From contig OY986435.1 in the NCBI GenBank assembly GCA_963920525.1, forward strand, positions 295,983,817-296,047,816: a stretch of DNA of 64,000 bases. Reading direction: 5' to 3'. Below are positions 1-12,015 of the stretch, in pieces; position 1 is the stretch's first letter; each line of letters begins with the position of its first letter. The position numbers and the translations under genes were made by a program. The notes under the pieces were generated by a model, which did not search any database, was not told where the DNA came from, and saw nothing but the letters and a program-made list of their open reading frames with translations. Origin of the DNA: Dichetophora obliterata. Its lineage: Eukaryota; Arthropoda; Insecta; Diptera; Sciomyzidae.

Positions 1-42
1 GGCGTTCGTCGCTAGTCGCAGTCAATGTGTATCGGCTATTAG
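1..42. repeat. Solo terminus of the foldback family found at 58-60.5 kb
   Basis: The first bases of the window match 60104-60145 with a single mismatch and contain the end motif AATGTGTATCGGCTAT (24-39). That motif occurs again at 60127, 60427 and 60485 and, inverted, at 58183. The element presumably continues to the left of the window, so this is a partial copy. No coding sequence is seen here. Confidence 0.75.
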
Positions 43-1378
43 TCTTAATTTACATCATAAAAATAAATAATAATAATAATATACAGCAGCGCTAAAAAGT
101 TGTCCGATGGCCACGCTCGTTGACGCAGCATATAAATATTTTTTGGCCTTTTTTTAATATTTACAAAGCAAAAACATTCGGGAAATATTCGGCTTTTTTG
201 GGCCGAAGTCGAAGGTTGAAAAATCAGCCGAAAAATTATGCTGAATACCTAATATTCGGTCGGACACTAATATTCACCATATATTTGAAATTTGTTAAAA
301 TCGGATAAAAACATTGCCTATCTCCCATACAACGTGACTAACAAAATATAAAAATTTCTTTAACCTCTTCGGGTAAAATGATCATATATGTGTACAAAAG
401 TTTTTCACATACTCAAATATTTGCTGATTTGTTGTTATTTCATTCAAATATTGGCGTAATAGATAGGGAAAATATTCTCCCTCATTAGCTCTTTTTAAAT
501 TTCTCTAGCATGTCGCGTAAAAAAGTGTTAGTAAATAAAGAACCCAGTGGGCAATTGCAGGAGTCCGAAGGCCTTCCAGCATGAATACGTTAGGTTTTAA
601 AAGGCCTTCAACACTCCTTGCAAACACCGTTTTATTGCTTGAATGAAATGGGAAAATTTGTCAGGCCTTCCGCTCTCCTTGCTCAAAAGAGACCGCGCTT
701 CTGGCGCTCTTTCGAGAAGTCTCGTTAGAAGGAAAAGCAATATAAATATCAAGTTGAAATAAAAAAGACTAACAATTTCAGATTTGAACCATGGTCCTCT
801 CATTTGGCGGTCCGACATATTACTCACTCGTCTATAGTGGTTGTTAAGAATCAATAGCTTTTACTACATACTTTTTACAGACTGTTCTGTGTATTTAAAA
901 TTTTTTTTAATTTTTTTAAAAATTTTCTTTATACGAAAATTTGATTGTTCAAAAAGTCAAATAATTTTATTATAATTTCAAAAATCTCAATCTGGTAGAT
1001 AATGATGTTCTTTTAAAAATTACACACTTTAGTTGTGAAGTTTGCTCAATGCAAATAATATTTAAAGAAAGAAATTTGCAAATCGATTAATATTTAAGCG
1101 AAATATGATTTATTATATGAATGTACTTTTTTGATAAATGTGAATTTGTTGTAGCAGTATTCTGAATTAAAAATAGAAAATTTCGTCACCAAATTTGGGT
1201 GTCGTATTTGGACAAAACTTTGGGTGAGGCGGACAACAACAGTTTCTTGCAAATCGATCCTAGCCTATGGACCAATAACGAACATTTTTTGGGAGCTTAA
1301 AAAACCGTCAGAAATATTTCCGTCGTTAATGACTCTGCAGAGAGGGCATCAATCTCATGACCGGATCCAAAGAGAAAC
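43..1378. other. AT-rich interval, no gene recognised
   Basis: Only short chance reading frames occur. The phrase AAGCGAAATATGATTTATTATATGA near 1095 recurs near 1914 in slightly diverged form, so part of this interval is itself a dispersed repeat that brackets the tandem array at 1379-1870. Nothing else is recognised. Confidence 0.5.
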
Positions 1379-1870
1379 TACCCAGCAAACATTTTATGAG
1401 CCCTCAAAAAAAAAATGACTCTAAAATGCGTCATTTATGTGAGTGTTTTATGAGTGTTCATAAAAATGAGTTATAAAAGAATCCTTTTTATGAGTGTTCT
1501 TAAAAAGCAGTCATAAAAGAATACTTTTTATGCGTGTTTTATGAGTGCTCATAAAAATGACTCATAAAAGAATCCTTTTTATGCATGTTGTATGAATGTT
1601 CATAAAAAGGATTCATAAATGCACATTTACGAAATCCACATTTACGAACGGCCCTTTACTTGTTGTAGGAGTAACAGGGACAAATATAATAATATGAGCC
1701 TTAAAAGAGTCTTTCATATGAGGCCTAAAAGAGTCATTTATATGAGTTATAAAAGAGTATTTAATATGCGGGTTTAATGAGGGTTTTTAAGGCTCATAAA
1801 ATAGGCTTTAATATGAGTCTGAAAAGAGTATTTAATTAGAGTCATAAAATAATCACCAAAAGGAGTCAAT
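1379..1870. repeat. Degenerate ATAAAAG/ATGAG minisatellite
   Basis: The interval is made of diverged units built from phrases such as TTTTTATGAGTGTTCATAAA and ATAAAAGAGTCATTTATATG, repeated at roughly 40-65 bp spacing. It begins with ACCCAGCAAACATTTTATGA. The same ACCCAGCAAACATTT start opens another repeat at 2123, so both arrays may be interiors of one MITE family whose ends carry CCCAGCAAA. Confidence 0.6.
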
Positions 1871-2122
1871 TTGGGGTGCCCTTAACCTAGGAAAAAAAAT
1901 CGAACAATGTTTAAGCGAAATATGATTTATTATATGATTGTATATTTTCGATAAATGTGAATTTGTTGTAATAGAAAATCTGCGTAAATTATTATGAATA
2001 TTTCTACTTCTGTTGTATATTAGTAATAATGTGTTGTTTCGAAGTGCTCCTGTACGGGAAAGTCTTCTGATGAGCTTCTACTACTTGAAGCATGATTTGC
2101 TTTTTGTCCTCTGACGAAGTTA

Positions 2123-2832
2123 CCCAGCAAACATTTAGACTCTTTTGAGACTCTTATTTATGAGGCTTTATCATCATTGTGCGCTCAAAAACTACTTAAA
2201 AAAAACCTTATAAATAAGAGTCTAAACAGAGACTCAAAAGAGTCTAAATGAAAAATTATATGAAATAAAAATATACAGATTTTATTTTGGATTACATTTG
2301 GAGTAAAAAGGGTAAAAAACTTTATTCCTGGCAGGGGTCCACAGTGTAACGAGCCCATATAGCAAGTGGCCAAAAATAGAAGGAGTCAAGAATCATGAAA
2401 TTTTGTGAAAATGAGTTTTATGGTAGAGGAATTATTCCCTCAAAATTTCGTTCGAAATAAATATTTGCCGCGCCCACCTCCCATATAATCGAAATCGGTA
2501 ATCTGGAATAGCTCCTCCAAAAATTATCCTAGATCAGTGAAATTTGATGAACTTAGTTCTTTTGCAGCTGTCAAAGGTTAATTTGAAAATGAACCAAATC
2601 GACTGACTTACACGCCCACCACCCATATAACCGAAATCAGTCATATGGTACAAATACTCAGAAAAGTATTCCAGATCATTAAAATTTGCTACACATTGTT
2701 CTTTTGTAATTATAAATAGCTAGTGTGAAAACCAATCATATCGGCCTACTAGCACGCCCAACTTTTATATAACTAAAATCAGTAATCTGGTAAAGAACCC
2801 CGAAAAAATTATAGGAACATTTTTGCTGGGAA
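2123..2832. mobile_element. Possible MITE with CCCAGCAAA ends
   Basis: The left end ACCCAGCAAACATTTAGACT is matched by an inverted, shorter end near 2815-2832 (ACATTTTTGCTGGG). Inside, 2134-2163 and 2208-2249 form an imperfect hairpin (TAGACTCTTTTGAGACTC against its complement). The middle contains two roughly 130-bp diverged direct repeats beginning near 2460 and 2600 (CGCCCACCNCCCATATAA, then ATCAGTGAAATTTG-like text). No transposase is visible. The extent is uncertain because only about 12 bp of terminal inversion can be seen. Confidence 0.35.
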
Positions 2833-3784
2833 AATATTGCTGGGAAAATCCAAAAATAAAAATTTTGTCTCCTAAGTTATTCAAGTAATTTGAGGTGAAT
2901 ACCCTTATTTAACTGAACATTTTTTGAAAAAAAACAAAAAAAATCTTAACTGTTTCCTTATTCCAAAAGAAATTGCATATAAAAATATTAAAAAACATTT
3001 TGTTTTCTTTCATGCACTTGTGCAAAGTTTAAGCCGTGTGCGCATCCGATCTTGCTAAAATTTTTCACGAATTTTTTATCATCAATTAATCATCAATTTT
3101 TTATCATCAAGGTCCACTCTAATAGACATATAAAAATATAATAAAAAAAGAAACTGTTTTTCTTATTTTGTTTTTTGAATTTTGTGAAAAATTTGTTATT
3201 TTTTCATATAAAATTTCTCATTTTGTCCAAAACATGCTCCAGAAAAGTAAGCGTAAAGCCGTTATTTTTGACTTTCGGCAAACCAAATTTCGGGAATATG
3301 TTGAGAAAGAGTTGTTATATGACGCAATAAAATTAAAAAAAAAACAAAAATGCAGTTTTCTTTTTACTGTTTCCCAAAGTTTTAGTTTTTTAGTTTTCTA
3401 AGACCTGTCTTTAATTGCACAAAATTTTGCGTATGTTTGCTTTTAATTTTTTTTTTTTTACTAAAACATATAATATAAATATAAGTTAGTTTTTTTCTGC
3501 ATACTTTTATTGCTAAAATTGGAAAATTGGAAAATCAAACTGGAAAAACAAAAAATTTATCGTATTTTCAATTGAACTTTGGAAGAGTGGCATTCCCGTA
3601 ACTGAAAACATATCGCAAAGTTCTTTTACACTCGAAATATTAATACTCTAAGCTATGTATGATTCTGCATATTAAGATTTAGTAATTAATGACTTTTTCT
3701 TAAGTTATTTTTGGCCGCACTCGCTACACTGTGGGGTCCCCTGATCACACCATTTATTTTGGCTAATTTCCCTATCGCCTACCG
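2833..3784. other. AT-rich interval, no gene recognised
   Basis: Long A and T runs dominate, and only chance short frames are present. Nothing is recognised. Confidence 0.5.
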
Positions 3785-4160
3785 TTAGATATGGGCATTT
3801 TCAGAAAAAAGTCTACCGAGACCAAAAAATTAAAACTTATTAAAAACTTATTGTTTGATAATATTATCTAAGAGAAAAATTTTCATTTTATTAAAAAAGC
3901 AATTTATGTATAAATTCATTTACCAGGATGATCAAATCGTCTGCACTCTTTCACAAATGTAGTTTTTCTTTTTCGTAAATAATTCGTAAATATTTCGTAA
4001 GCTTTTTTGTTTTAGTATAAATGGAAGGCATTGACTAGAGATAATGAAAAAATTATTGAGGCAAGGAAAGGTCAATATATTAAATTTGTTGTTTAATTAC
4101 TTAATTACATAATTACTTAACTATCTGATTACTTTAATACCCAATTAAACTGCAATGGAA
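3785..4160 (+). repeat. Dispersed repeat, direct copy at 14375-14745
   Basis: About 370 bp align colinearly with 14375-14745, including long shared stretches such as GATGATCAAATCGTCTGCAC and AATGGAAGGCATTGACTA. The neighbouring segment 4340-4500 matches 14160-14275 in inverted orientation, so the two loci share two modules in different arrangement. The second locus lies inside the minisatellite-armed foldback at 12833-15980. That suggests this locus is a fragment of the same family. No reading frame spans the repeat. Confidence 0.7.
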
Positions 4161-6190
4161 ATTTTAGTAACGTAACGCCAGATCAAAAATCCTAATAAAA
4201 AAAACCAGGAAAGATTTTTAATTTGATCACTTGGAAAATAAGCTTATGTTATTTTAAAATCTTCTAAAAAAAGTTTTTTACAAAAAAGCTTGCCCAATTC
4301 AGAGAGTTTTTTAAATTTTGTAATCCAAGTCGGAAATCACTTCCGTTTTTAGTAACGTAACGCCAACACATATTTTTGCTTATATCTTTAGATCCTTAGG
4401 GTTAATTGTTGTCATTATTTTAACTTAATATAGAGCTACTTAATTTCTACGCAAATATAAAAAAACTTGTTAAAAATTAGACTTTAACATTCAATTTTTT
4501 AATATTTATATGTTGAAAAGCAAAAGTTTAGATCTTTTTTTTTAAATGTGTTACTTTTTCAAGTACAAAAAATTTACAGAGATTTAATTTTAAGGCTTAC
4601 GTAACGAAAGCTTATAAAATTTAGTTCGTATTCTGCACATCTAAAGACAATTTAATTTATCACTTAGAACATAATGTTACACAATAAAGCACTTTCTTTT
4701 TATAGTAAAAAAGTGAGGCCTTTGCAACTTATGTAGAGGCTATCTTTTTGTCTCTTAATTTTTTCTTTTCAATTTAAACTGGCCGAGAAGTCCTGCTGTG
4801 AATATCAGTTGCAATCATGAGCAATAGTGATAGACATTCTGTCTAGCACTTTCTTCATGGATATTAAACTGAAAACCAGGTAGGTGTCATGGCACGCCTT
4901 TACCAACCGTAGAGAACATCCTATTGTTCTACAAGAACAACTAGACTGAGAGGATGGTTTGATTTAACAAATGACAACAATTGTTGCAATTGCATGAATG
5001 TGATACATCATTCAACCTGACCAGAATTTAAGAGCCAGACATAACGTCTGCAGCATTGTGGCACATTAAAAATACGTCATTGTTACTCAATCCATGAATG
5101 GCATAAAAGTTGCATGAATAATGGCCAAGAGACATGGAAGCACTCTAACACGATCGAGGGTACTGTGAGAAAAACAAATAATCACTATTGGCCATGATAC
5201 TTTTTGCTGAAGATCGCTTAACAATCGATTCTACCAATTCTAATAGAAATCAATAATTCAAAATAAGAAAAACCTTATAGATACAATAATATGCCCTTCT
5301 GATTAAAGTATTTCTACTGGAAATGCCAAAATATTCAACAGAAGATTAGCTCCAACTAACAATCGATAAGATAAATCGTAGAAAAGGCCAAATAAGAAAT
5401 CGGATTGTGTGAGGCACCCGTTTAATTAAATGTCGTCATCCTTTATTGGCCCAAAAAGAAATTGATAGCAAGGTTCTTGATAACTTTTCTTTCATTTAAC
5501 ACTTTTTGCTAGCTTTGTTCAAGCAAATTTTTAAAATTTTTATATATGCAAATACCCGCTGCTTCGCCTGGCGTCAAATTATTAAAAACCATTTAAAAGT
5601 TTTAAGTCCTAAAATTAACTTTTTTTTTTTATTTTACGATGTATGTGCAGTGATTAGAGTGACAACTTCAACATGATTAATTTTTCTGATTCGGTAGACG
5701 TCTTAAAACGGAAAATTATATTACATTTAAATAATTAAATCAATTTAACTTCATCCTATTATACCAAACGCAGTTTTATAACAATGTAATATCGGTAATT
5801 GAGATTGTTCTGTTTCTCCTTTTTGTCTCGATATTATGTTTTATTAAGTAAGCACCATCTAATATGAATCGTTTTTAAAACTTACTTTTTAATTATTCAA
5901 TATTTTAATTTTAAATCGAATTGTGATTTACGTGCTCACGTGCTTTCCTGATTTGAAATTAGACTGAACTCACACTATCACCTGGATTGGTGTGCCAGAG
6001 TATATCTCTTTTCCACACAAGTTTATGCCTGCGTTGGCCCAAATGCATATCCAACTAATTGGGATTTTGTTTGGCGGATATGAGATTTATCTCATTTCCA
6101 CGTAGGTCCTTGGGTTGGACAATGGCCGCAAACCAGTTAAAATGAGTTTAGTGTTTTGGATTGTTTTTGAAATCAGGATTGTTTTTCGGG
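4161..6190. other. Repeat-derived interval with repeated GTAACGTAACGCC, no gene
   Basis: TAGTAACGTAACGCCA occurs at about 4150 and 4350 and resembles a terminus duplicated around a 200-bp insert. The interval 4340-4640 carries the module that is inverted at about 14 kb. From about 4780 to 5480 the sequence is less AT-rich and looks like decayed coding DNA, but I could not read a recognisable protein from it on either strand. Near 5530-5570 is CCCGCTGCTTCGCC, a phrase type seen in several insect repeats. No intact gene is seen. Confidence 0.4.
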
Positions 6191-6202
6191 TACCTTAAAC
6201 TG
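6191..6202. repeat. Target-site duplication of the minus-strand LINE, left copy
   Basis: TACCTTAAACTG here is identical to 9501-9512. The two copies sit immediately outside the 3' tail and the truncated 5' end of the LINE, as expected from target-primed reverse transcription. Confidence 0.85.
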
Positions 6203-6325
6203 ATGGTTGGTTGGTTGGTTTAGATGGTGATTCTACATGCAAGTAGGATCCAAGTAGCTCTAGTGAGCCGTTTTGATACCATAACCTCGTGTTTCTGTTG
6301 GTTGACTGGGTAGCGCACTGCTAGT

Positions 6326-7600
6326 TTATAACCATCCGGTGCGATTGATGAACGTTAGGAGATTGTTGATTTTTGTTGTTGAGAGTTCCTCTAGGTTGCT
6401 GAGGAAGGGCCTGCCAAGCGTTGTTAGTCTGGACCTGGCCAGGGTCGGGCAGGTGCACAGAAAGTGTGTTAGTGTTTCTTTTTCATTTGGGTCATCGCAG
6501 CTGCGACAGTGGGTGTTGAAAGGTAGTCCAATTCTCTCGGCATGAACTCCGATGCACCAGTGACCCGTAATAATAGCCGTTAATCTGGCTATGTCGTTCC
6601 GGGGCTTTGAGAGCATCTGTCGAGTTCTGCCTATGTTGTAAACGGGCCATATTTTTCTTGATGTGTTGCAGGTTGGTAGTTCTCTCCATCTACGACCGGC
6701 TAAGGTTAAGTAGTAAGAACGAATTCCTCCCTTGACTGTGTTCAGTGGAACTTCGACTGGTTCCGCTCTGGAAACGTCAAGGGAAGAACCCCGCTTAGCC
6801 AAGTCATCCGCCTTTTCATTACTATAAATGTTCCTATGGCCGGGAACCCAGATTATGGTACTGCTAAGTTGGTGACTTAGCCGGGCCAGTTCATCCTTGC
6901 ACTGCCTTACCAGTTTGGAGTTGGTACTGATCGCAGCTAAAGATTTAACGGCAGCTTGGCTATCCGTCAGAATAGCTGCGTTAAGGTGGTTGGTGTTAGC
7001 TCTCCTTAGGGTGCGACAAGCTTCTCTTATCGCAAAAAGCTCGGCCTGAAAGACGCGGGCTGAGTTTGGTAGACGAAAAGAGTCCGCCACCCCAGTTTCT
7101 CAGAGTATATACCCGCTCCCACTCCGCACTCCATCTTGGAGCCATCCGTGTAAAAGGACACATCGAAGGCTAGATCAATTCCCCCATTGCGCCATTCCAC
7201 CCTGGTGGGAAACTTGGTTGTAAAGGATTTCGTGAAGTCGAGTTTGGGAGTGTCGTAGTACGTTTTTCCAGGAATCAGTTCCCGAGGTAGCGGATTAAGA
7301 ATGTTGCTGTGTCCATATGGTCTATTTCGCCAGTTGTACGACTCTCTGAGTCTGACTGCACTGTTTGTTGCAGTAAGCTTAATGTGTAAATCTATGGGGA
7401 GTAAATGTGTCAGGACATTAAGTGCATCAGTGGGGCATGAGCGGATACCCCCTGTGATACCTATGCATGCGGATCGCGGGATCCGGGCTAGTTTTGTTGT
7501 GTTGTATGCTGTATTCAGTGCAGGCCACCATACTAGTGCACCAAACGCTAAGATGGGTCGCACTACCGCTGTGTATAGCCGTAAAAGCATTTTTGGTTGA
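6326..7600 (-). pseudogene. LINE ORF2, post-RT region and RNase H, frameshifted
   Basis: From about 7600 the minus strand encodes the RT thumb (RLYTAVVRPILAFGALVWW) and then the start of RNase H, where YTDGSK carries the first catalytic Asp. A 1-nt loss in a G-run near 7093 shifts the frame. The rest of RNase H follows: FQAELFAIREAC with the Glu, LTDSQAAV with the Asp, and WVPGHRN. A Cys/His cluster CRSC-x-HFLCTC near 6480 is typical of the C-terminal end of such ORF2 proteins. The frame ends at 6326. The cleavage-site residues are present, so only the frame breaks disable it. Confidence 0.85.
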
Positions 7601-9498
7601 AGACCCCATTTTCTACCAAAGGTTTTTTGCAGGCGTAGAAGGCTATGTAGGCCTTCTTGACCCTTTGTTCGATGTTAGTTTTCCAGCTTAGCTTAGGATC
7701 CAGAATGACACCTAGATATTTTGCGCTACTTGATAGTGTAAGAGGTTGGTTGTTGAGCTTTGGAAGGACAAATTGTGGCGCTTTGGTTTTTGTGGTGAAT
7801 AACATCAGTTCCGTCTTGCTAGGGCTAACTCCAAGGCCGCACCTGGCAGTCCAGACACTGAGTTTTCCCAAAGCAACCTCCAATAGCTCACTGAGCGTAG
7901 AGGGGAACAGTCCTGACACCATAACCACCACGTCGTCTGCATAAGCCACCACTTTGACCCCATTGCAATTTAGTGTATTAAGAAATTCATTCATGGCGAT
8001 GAGCCAGAGTAGGGGGGAGATCACTCCTCCTTGCGGAGTACCCCTACTGACAAATCTCGTGAGTTGGCAGCCACCCAGGTCTGCCTGGATTATTCTGTTA
8101 CTGAGCATTGAGACTATCCAGTTTCTCACCGGTGCTTGTACACCAAGGTTGGTAAGAGAATCAAAAATGGCCATAGTATGAATATTGTTAAAAGCCCCTT
8201 CTATGTCTAAGAAGGCCGCAAGAGTGTATTGTTTAAAGTAGATTGATCTTTCAATAGTGGTAATAACCTCGTGTAGGGCGGTATCTGTGGATCTGCCCTT
8301 GAGGTATGTGTGTTGGGCGCTGGATATGTTAGCACCCTTTAGAACGTCCCTGAGATGAATATCCAGTACACGCTCTAAGGTTTTCAGTGCGAATGATGTG
8401 AGGCTTATTGGTCTAAAATCCTTGGCTGATTCATGACCTCTCCTCCCAGTTTTGGGTATAAATATTACCTTAACTCTTCTCCAGCTCCTTGGAGTGTAGT
8501 TAAGGCAGAGACACTAAGTGAAGATAGAGAGTAGGATAGGTGCAACTACATCTTGTAGTTTCTGCAACATTATTGGAAGTATGCCGTCGGGACCTGGGGA
8601 TTTGTATGGAGAGAAGCTGCTTAAGGCCCAGATAACCCTTTCCATTGAGATAAAGGAGCCAGTCGGAACCGCCGCAGTTGCCTCAGGTGATTCTAAACCT
8701 AAGTTCTCATTGCAGTTGCTACTGCAGCCGGGGAAGTGTGTGTTGAGTAAGTGTTCCAGTGATTCATTGGTAGATTCTGTCCACGTACCATCGTCTTTCC
8801 GAATGAAAGATGGACTGGTGCTTTCTTTGGACAGAATTTTGCTTAGTCTTGCCGATTCTTTTATATTGTCGATCGATTGGGTGTATTCCTGCCAAGAGTG
8901 CTTTTTCGCGTCTCGAATTGCTTTCTTGTAGGTTTTGAGGATGTCTCTGTATGGTTACCAAAGACACTGTCTCTGACACGAGTTGAAAATTTTCCTAACC
9001 CTTTTCCTAAAATCGGATAGATCTTTGCTCCACCACGGAGGAAGAGATTTCTTCTTGCCCCTGCTAATGGGACATGAGACTCTAAAGGCAACCTGCATGG
9101 TTTGCTCTAGGGCCTCCACGGAAGAGTCTCACTCCTCCGCAGTTGAGATTTGCTTGCAGGCTAAAGAACGGATTTTTGGGCGAGCCACTTTGGCAAATTT
9201 GGCCCAGTCAGTACGTTTGGGGTTACGAAATGGAAGAGGGGCCCCTGTTTTAAGATTCAAATCAAAGAGGATCAAGCTGTGATCCGAGAAGGAACTTTTG
9301 CTCGAAACTCTCCAATTGACTACTTTTAGAGACTCGTTTTCAGATAGAAGGGTAATATCCAAGACTTCACTCCAGCCTGTGAAGTTGTCAGTACTTGGAA
9401 AGGTGAAAGTAGGTGTATTTCCTTCATTGCATATGTTTAAATTAGAGTTAATTATGAAGTCGAATAAAAACTCACCTCTAGTGTTTATCTCAGAGCTG
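7563..9498 (-). pseudogene. LINE ORF2, endonuclease C-terminus and reverse transcriptase, with stops
   Basis: The frame opens in the endonuclease C-terminus, where DITL and SDHSLILFDL are visible (9361 to about 9260). It continues through a linker with WWSKDL near 9040, interrupted by a TAA near 8955. RT motifs follow: KSPGPDGI near 8610, a TAG near 8517, then PRSWRRVKVIFIPKTG, FRPISL, FLDIEGAFNN, GTPQGGVISPLLW and the catalytic YADD near 7940. The frame is lost near 7625 in an A-run; the following segment continues in another frame. The 5' truncation removes the start and most of the endonuclease. The product would be the element's own RT; it is not functional here. Confidence 0.85.
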
Positions 9499-9500
9499 CT

Positions 9501-9512
9501 TACCTTAAACTG
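9501..9512. repeat. Target-site duplication of the minus-strand LINE, right copy
   Basis: TACCTTAAACTG is identical to 6191-6202. It fixes the truncated 5' boundary of the LINE at 9500. Confidence 0.85.
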
Positions 9513-9927
9513 GTAATTACTATAATTTAATTCGATGTTGCTTATTTATATAGAATTAAATATACTTAAATACGCGTTTGTTATATATTAAATTTTTAAA
9601 TTCCGCTGAAAAGCCAATTAATGTGCTTAGTAAAAAATCCTAATTGCCAATAGGGGGTATGTTTAGTACGTAGGTGCATTCTGTCTGTACCGGCCGATCC
9701 GGGCAGGATCTAGAATGTAAATCGTGCATGCGTATAGGTCGGGTATACGTATCTTTGGAAGATTCATACCTCCGGGCGAATAAAAAAAAAAAAAGAAAGG
9801 GGTCATTTACAACAGTACAAATTTTTTCCTATGCAAGTCGTATGGAAAAGTTAAAATGATATAGAATGGGATGGTTAGGTAGTTGCAGTTGAATCTAAAA
9901 TAAAAACTGGATTTTAGTGTTTAACAA
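9513..9927. other. Intergenic AT-rich DNA
   Basis: No coding sequence or repeat structure is recognised between the LINE and the TIR element that starts at 9931, apart from an A-run near 9780. Confidence 0.5.
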
Positions 9928-11520
9928 TAAGGGTATTCACACTGACTTGGGTAGTTGGGTAGATTGGCAAATGCCGTACATTTTGGTTTTTGTAAAGTGC
10001 CATTCTACCCAAGTACCCATCTACCAATCTACTCTAGCTGACCCCCCGACTTATTTGGGTAGATTGTTTTCTTGCCAAATTGAGTACTTTTTCCTTATGT
10101 TACCACCTTTTGCAAAAATAGGCAATAATTGACCTAAGGGCATCAAATTTACAATGTTTGTTGTCAAGACTAATATCTCGAATAATACACAAAAAATATT
10201 GCCACACCCCATATTTCCGCCCACAAGTTAATAAAAACGCTACATTCCAGACGAATTCGGTTTTATTGGACTAAAATTTTGTAATTTAGTTCGTATGGCT
10301 ACTATCGACAATTCAACAAAAAATGGGCTTGGTCGAACTATAACTACGCCTACTTTTTAGAAATTATAATTCCTGAGTTGTACATGTTTTTATAACGAAA
10401 CTTGATTTATATTTGCTTTAAGACGAAGTGGTGGTCACTATATATATATATATATTGCCACGCCTGCTTTTACCACCCTTCAATACATGTAAAGTCGTTA
10501 GTGCGGTGTCTCTTAAGCTCTTAGGTACGGAAACACCTAAGGCAACCAAATTTACAATATCTGTTAATATCTCGGTTAATAAAGTTAATATCTTGGTTAA
10601 TAAAAAAAGCCACATCCCCTTTTATCGCCCACAAATCAATAAAAATGCTATATTTCGGACGATTTTGATCGTATTAGACTAAAATTTGGTAATTTAGTTT
10701 GTATGGTTACTGTCTGAAACAGTGTTAAAAATGGGTGTGCACGCCCTCTTTTACAGCCCACAAATCAATACAAATACTTTATTTAAGACGATTTTGGTCG
10801 TGTTGTATGATAATTTGATAATTTAGTTTGTATGGTTACATTCGGGAACAGTACCAGAAATGGACGTGGTTGCTCTATAGCGGCGCCTACTTTTTCATGA
10901 GTCATTAAAATTGACTACTGGGCCGATTGCGCTGAAATTTAGGCAGCCAATTTGTTTCGCTCTCGATATAGTTTAGGAAAATTTTGCCAAACCCCCTTTT
11001 ACCGCCTACAAATCAATAAAAATGCTATATTTTAGATGGTTTTTGTCGTATTAGACTTAAATTTGGTAAATTAGTGCATATGATTTCTTTTGGAAACTGA
11101 ACAAAAAATGGGCGTAGTCGCACTATAGTTATGCCAGTTCAGATATACAAAATATTAAACATATTTTTTCTGATTGGCAGGAAAATTTCTATGTGGCAGT
11201 ATGCCGGTCAGTGACAGGACAACGTTTTCCCCTGAATTACTAGTAAATGATAATGAAAAGCTGCTGCGAAGTTCATTTTAAAAATTAGTCGTATATAGTA
11301 GAATAATTTTTTACGTCCAATTAATGGCCTAAATTTTTCACACATAAAATGACAAAAAATGATATGTTGGCAACCCTTTTCCAGCTGTCACTCATCTATA
11401 TACACCGGGGAGATCAAACAAATATGCAGCACTGCCCAAAACTATTCTACAAAGTGCTCAATTGCCATTTAGGGTGCTCACAATAACCAAAAGTACCCAA
11501 GTCAGTGTGAGTACCCCTAA
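9928..11520. mobile_element. TIR element with TAA flanks (Harbinger-like), non-coding
   Basis: The ends GGGTATTCACACTGACTTGG (9931) and its inverse near 11494-11517 differ at about one position over 23 bp, and both are flanked by TAA. TWA duplications with G-rich ends are characteristic of PIF/Harbinger elements. Beside the left end, GGGTAGATTGG and its complement recur. The interior (about 10205-11130) holds four diverged direct units of 130-150 bp that start with CACAAATCAATAAAAATGCT-like text. No transposase is encoded, so it would be non-autonomous. Confidence 0.65.
10205..11130 (+). repeat. Diverged tandem units inside the TIR element
   Basis: Units beginning near 10220, 10630, 10759 and 11007 each run through ATTAGACTAAAATTTGGTAA, TTTGTATGGTTACT and a phrase like AAATGGGCGTGGTCGCAC. 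The 10380-10600 spacer contains a short (TA)n run and TTAATATCTCGGTTAATAAA repeats. The arrangement is an irregular tandem array, not a gene. Confidence 0.6.
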
Positions 11521-11927
11521 TGAAAAGTTTGTAAACTCATGAAAAAATTGTATGTGCATGGAAAATATTCAGCCCTACCACACGTACTACCCGTCCGTAG
11601 TACGATAGCGTAGAATCAACGAAAAAATAATCACTAAGTTCATTCGTAGCGTCATTCGTAGATTTTTAAAGTAATTTTTTACGACGTGTTTTGGCTGGCA
11701 GGGTTTGCTTTATACCGTTTTAAGAACTTTACTATTTCCGCACTTGATTTACTTAATTAAGCCATTAATAAGTGAAATTACATTCTAAAAGGCTATAAAC
11801 ATAAAAACCCAAAACATTACACAAAAGCTTCAAATGGATAATTTACAAAAACATTTAGTTTAAACCAGAAACATAACTGTTATGGAATTTTTTTGGGATT
11901 GGTTAAAATTATTTATTAAAATGGGTT
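11521..11927. other. Short intergenic interval
   Basis: No gene is recognised. ATAACTGTTAT near 11872 recurs near 16927 close to the partner inverted repeat, so the right part probably belongs to the hAT-related unit that follows. Confidence 0.4.
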
Positions 11928-11929
11928 AA

Positions 11930-12014
11930 AATACATTTCAGTTATGAATAACTTTTATTTTTAAGAAAAATGTTTTTTGGTTGCCGGATAACTTTTATTT
12001 TTGAGGAATAATTG
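11930..12014 (+). repeat. Inverted repeat, partner at 16940-17030
   Basis: About 80 bp, from GTTATGAATAACTTTTATTT to GAGGAATAATTGTTTAGG, match 16940-17030 in inverted orientation with few differences. One copy lies directly against the C-terminal end of the hAT-like transposase. I infer that the pair may be subterminal repeats of one hAT-type element later filled by other insertions. Confidence 0.65.
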
Positions 12015-12015
12015 T

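Larger units (their letters stand above)
6203..9500 (-). mobile_element. 5'-truncated RNase H-bearing LINE (I/R1/LOA-like group)
   Basis: This is a 3.3-kb non-LTR retrotransposon copy. Reading the minus strand gives the end of an apurinic endonuclease domain, a reverse transcriptase, an RNase H domain and a C-terminal CCHC-like Cys/His region, then a short 3' UTR and a tail of about four AACC units (plus strand 6205-6220, GGTT). Exact 12-bp duplications flank it. RNase H downstream of RT is typical of I, R1 and LOA clade LINEs, but I cannot pick the clade by eye. In-frame stops and two frameshifts show that it is dead. The sharp duplication argues the insertion is not very old. Confidence 0.9.

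Noticed and set aside
7301..9282. Plus-strand frames of 60-137 codons
   Set aside because: They are antisense shadows of the LINE RT and RNase H on the minus strand.
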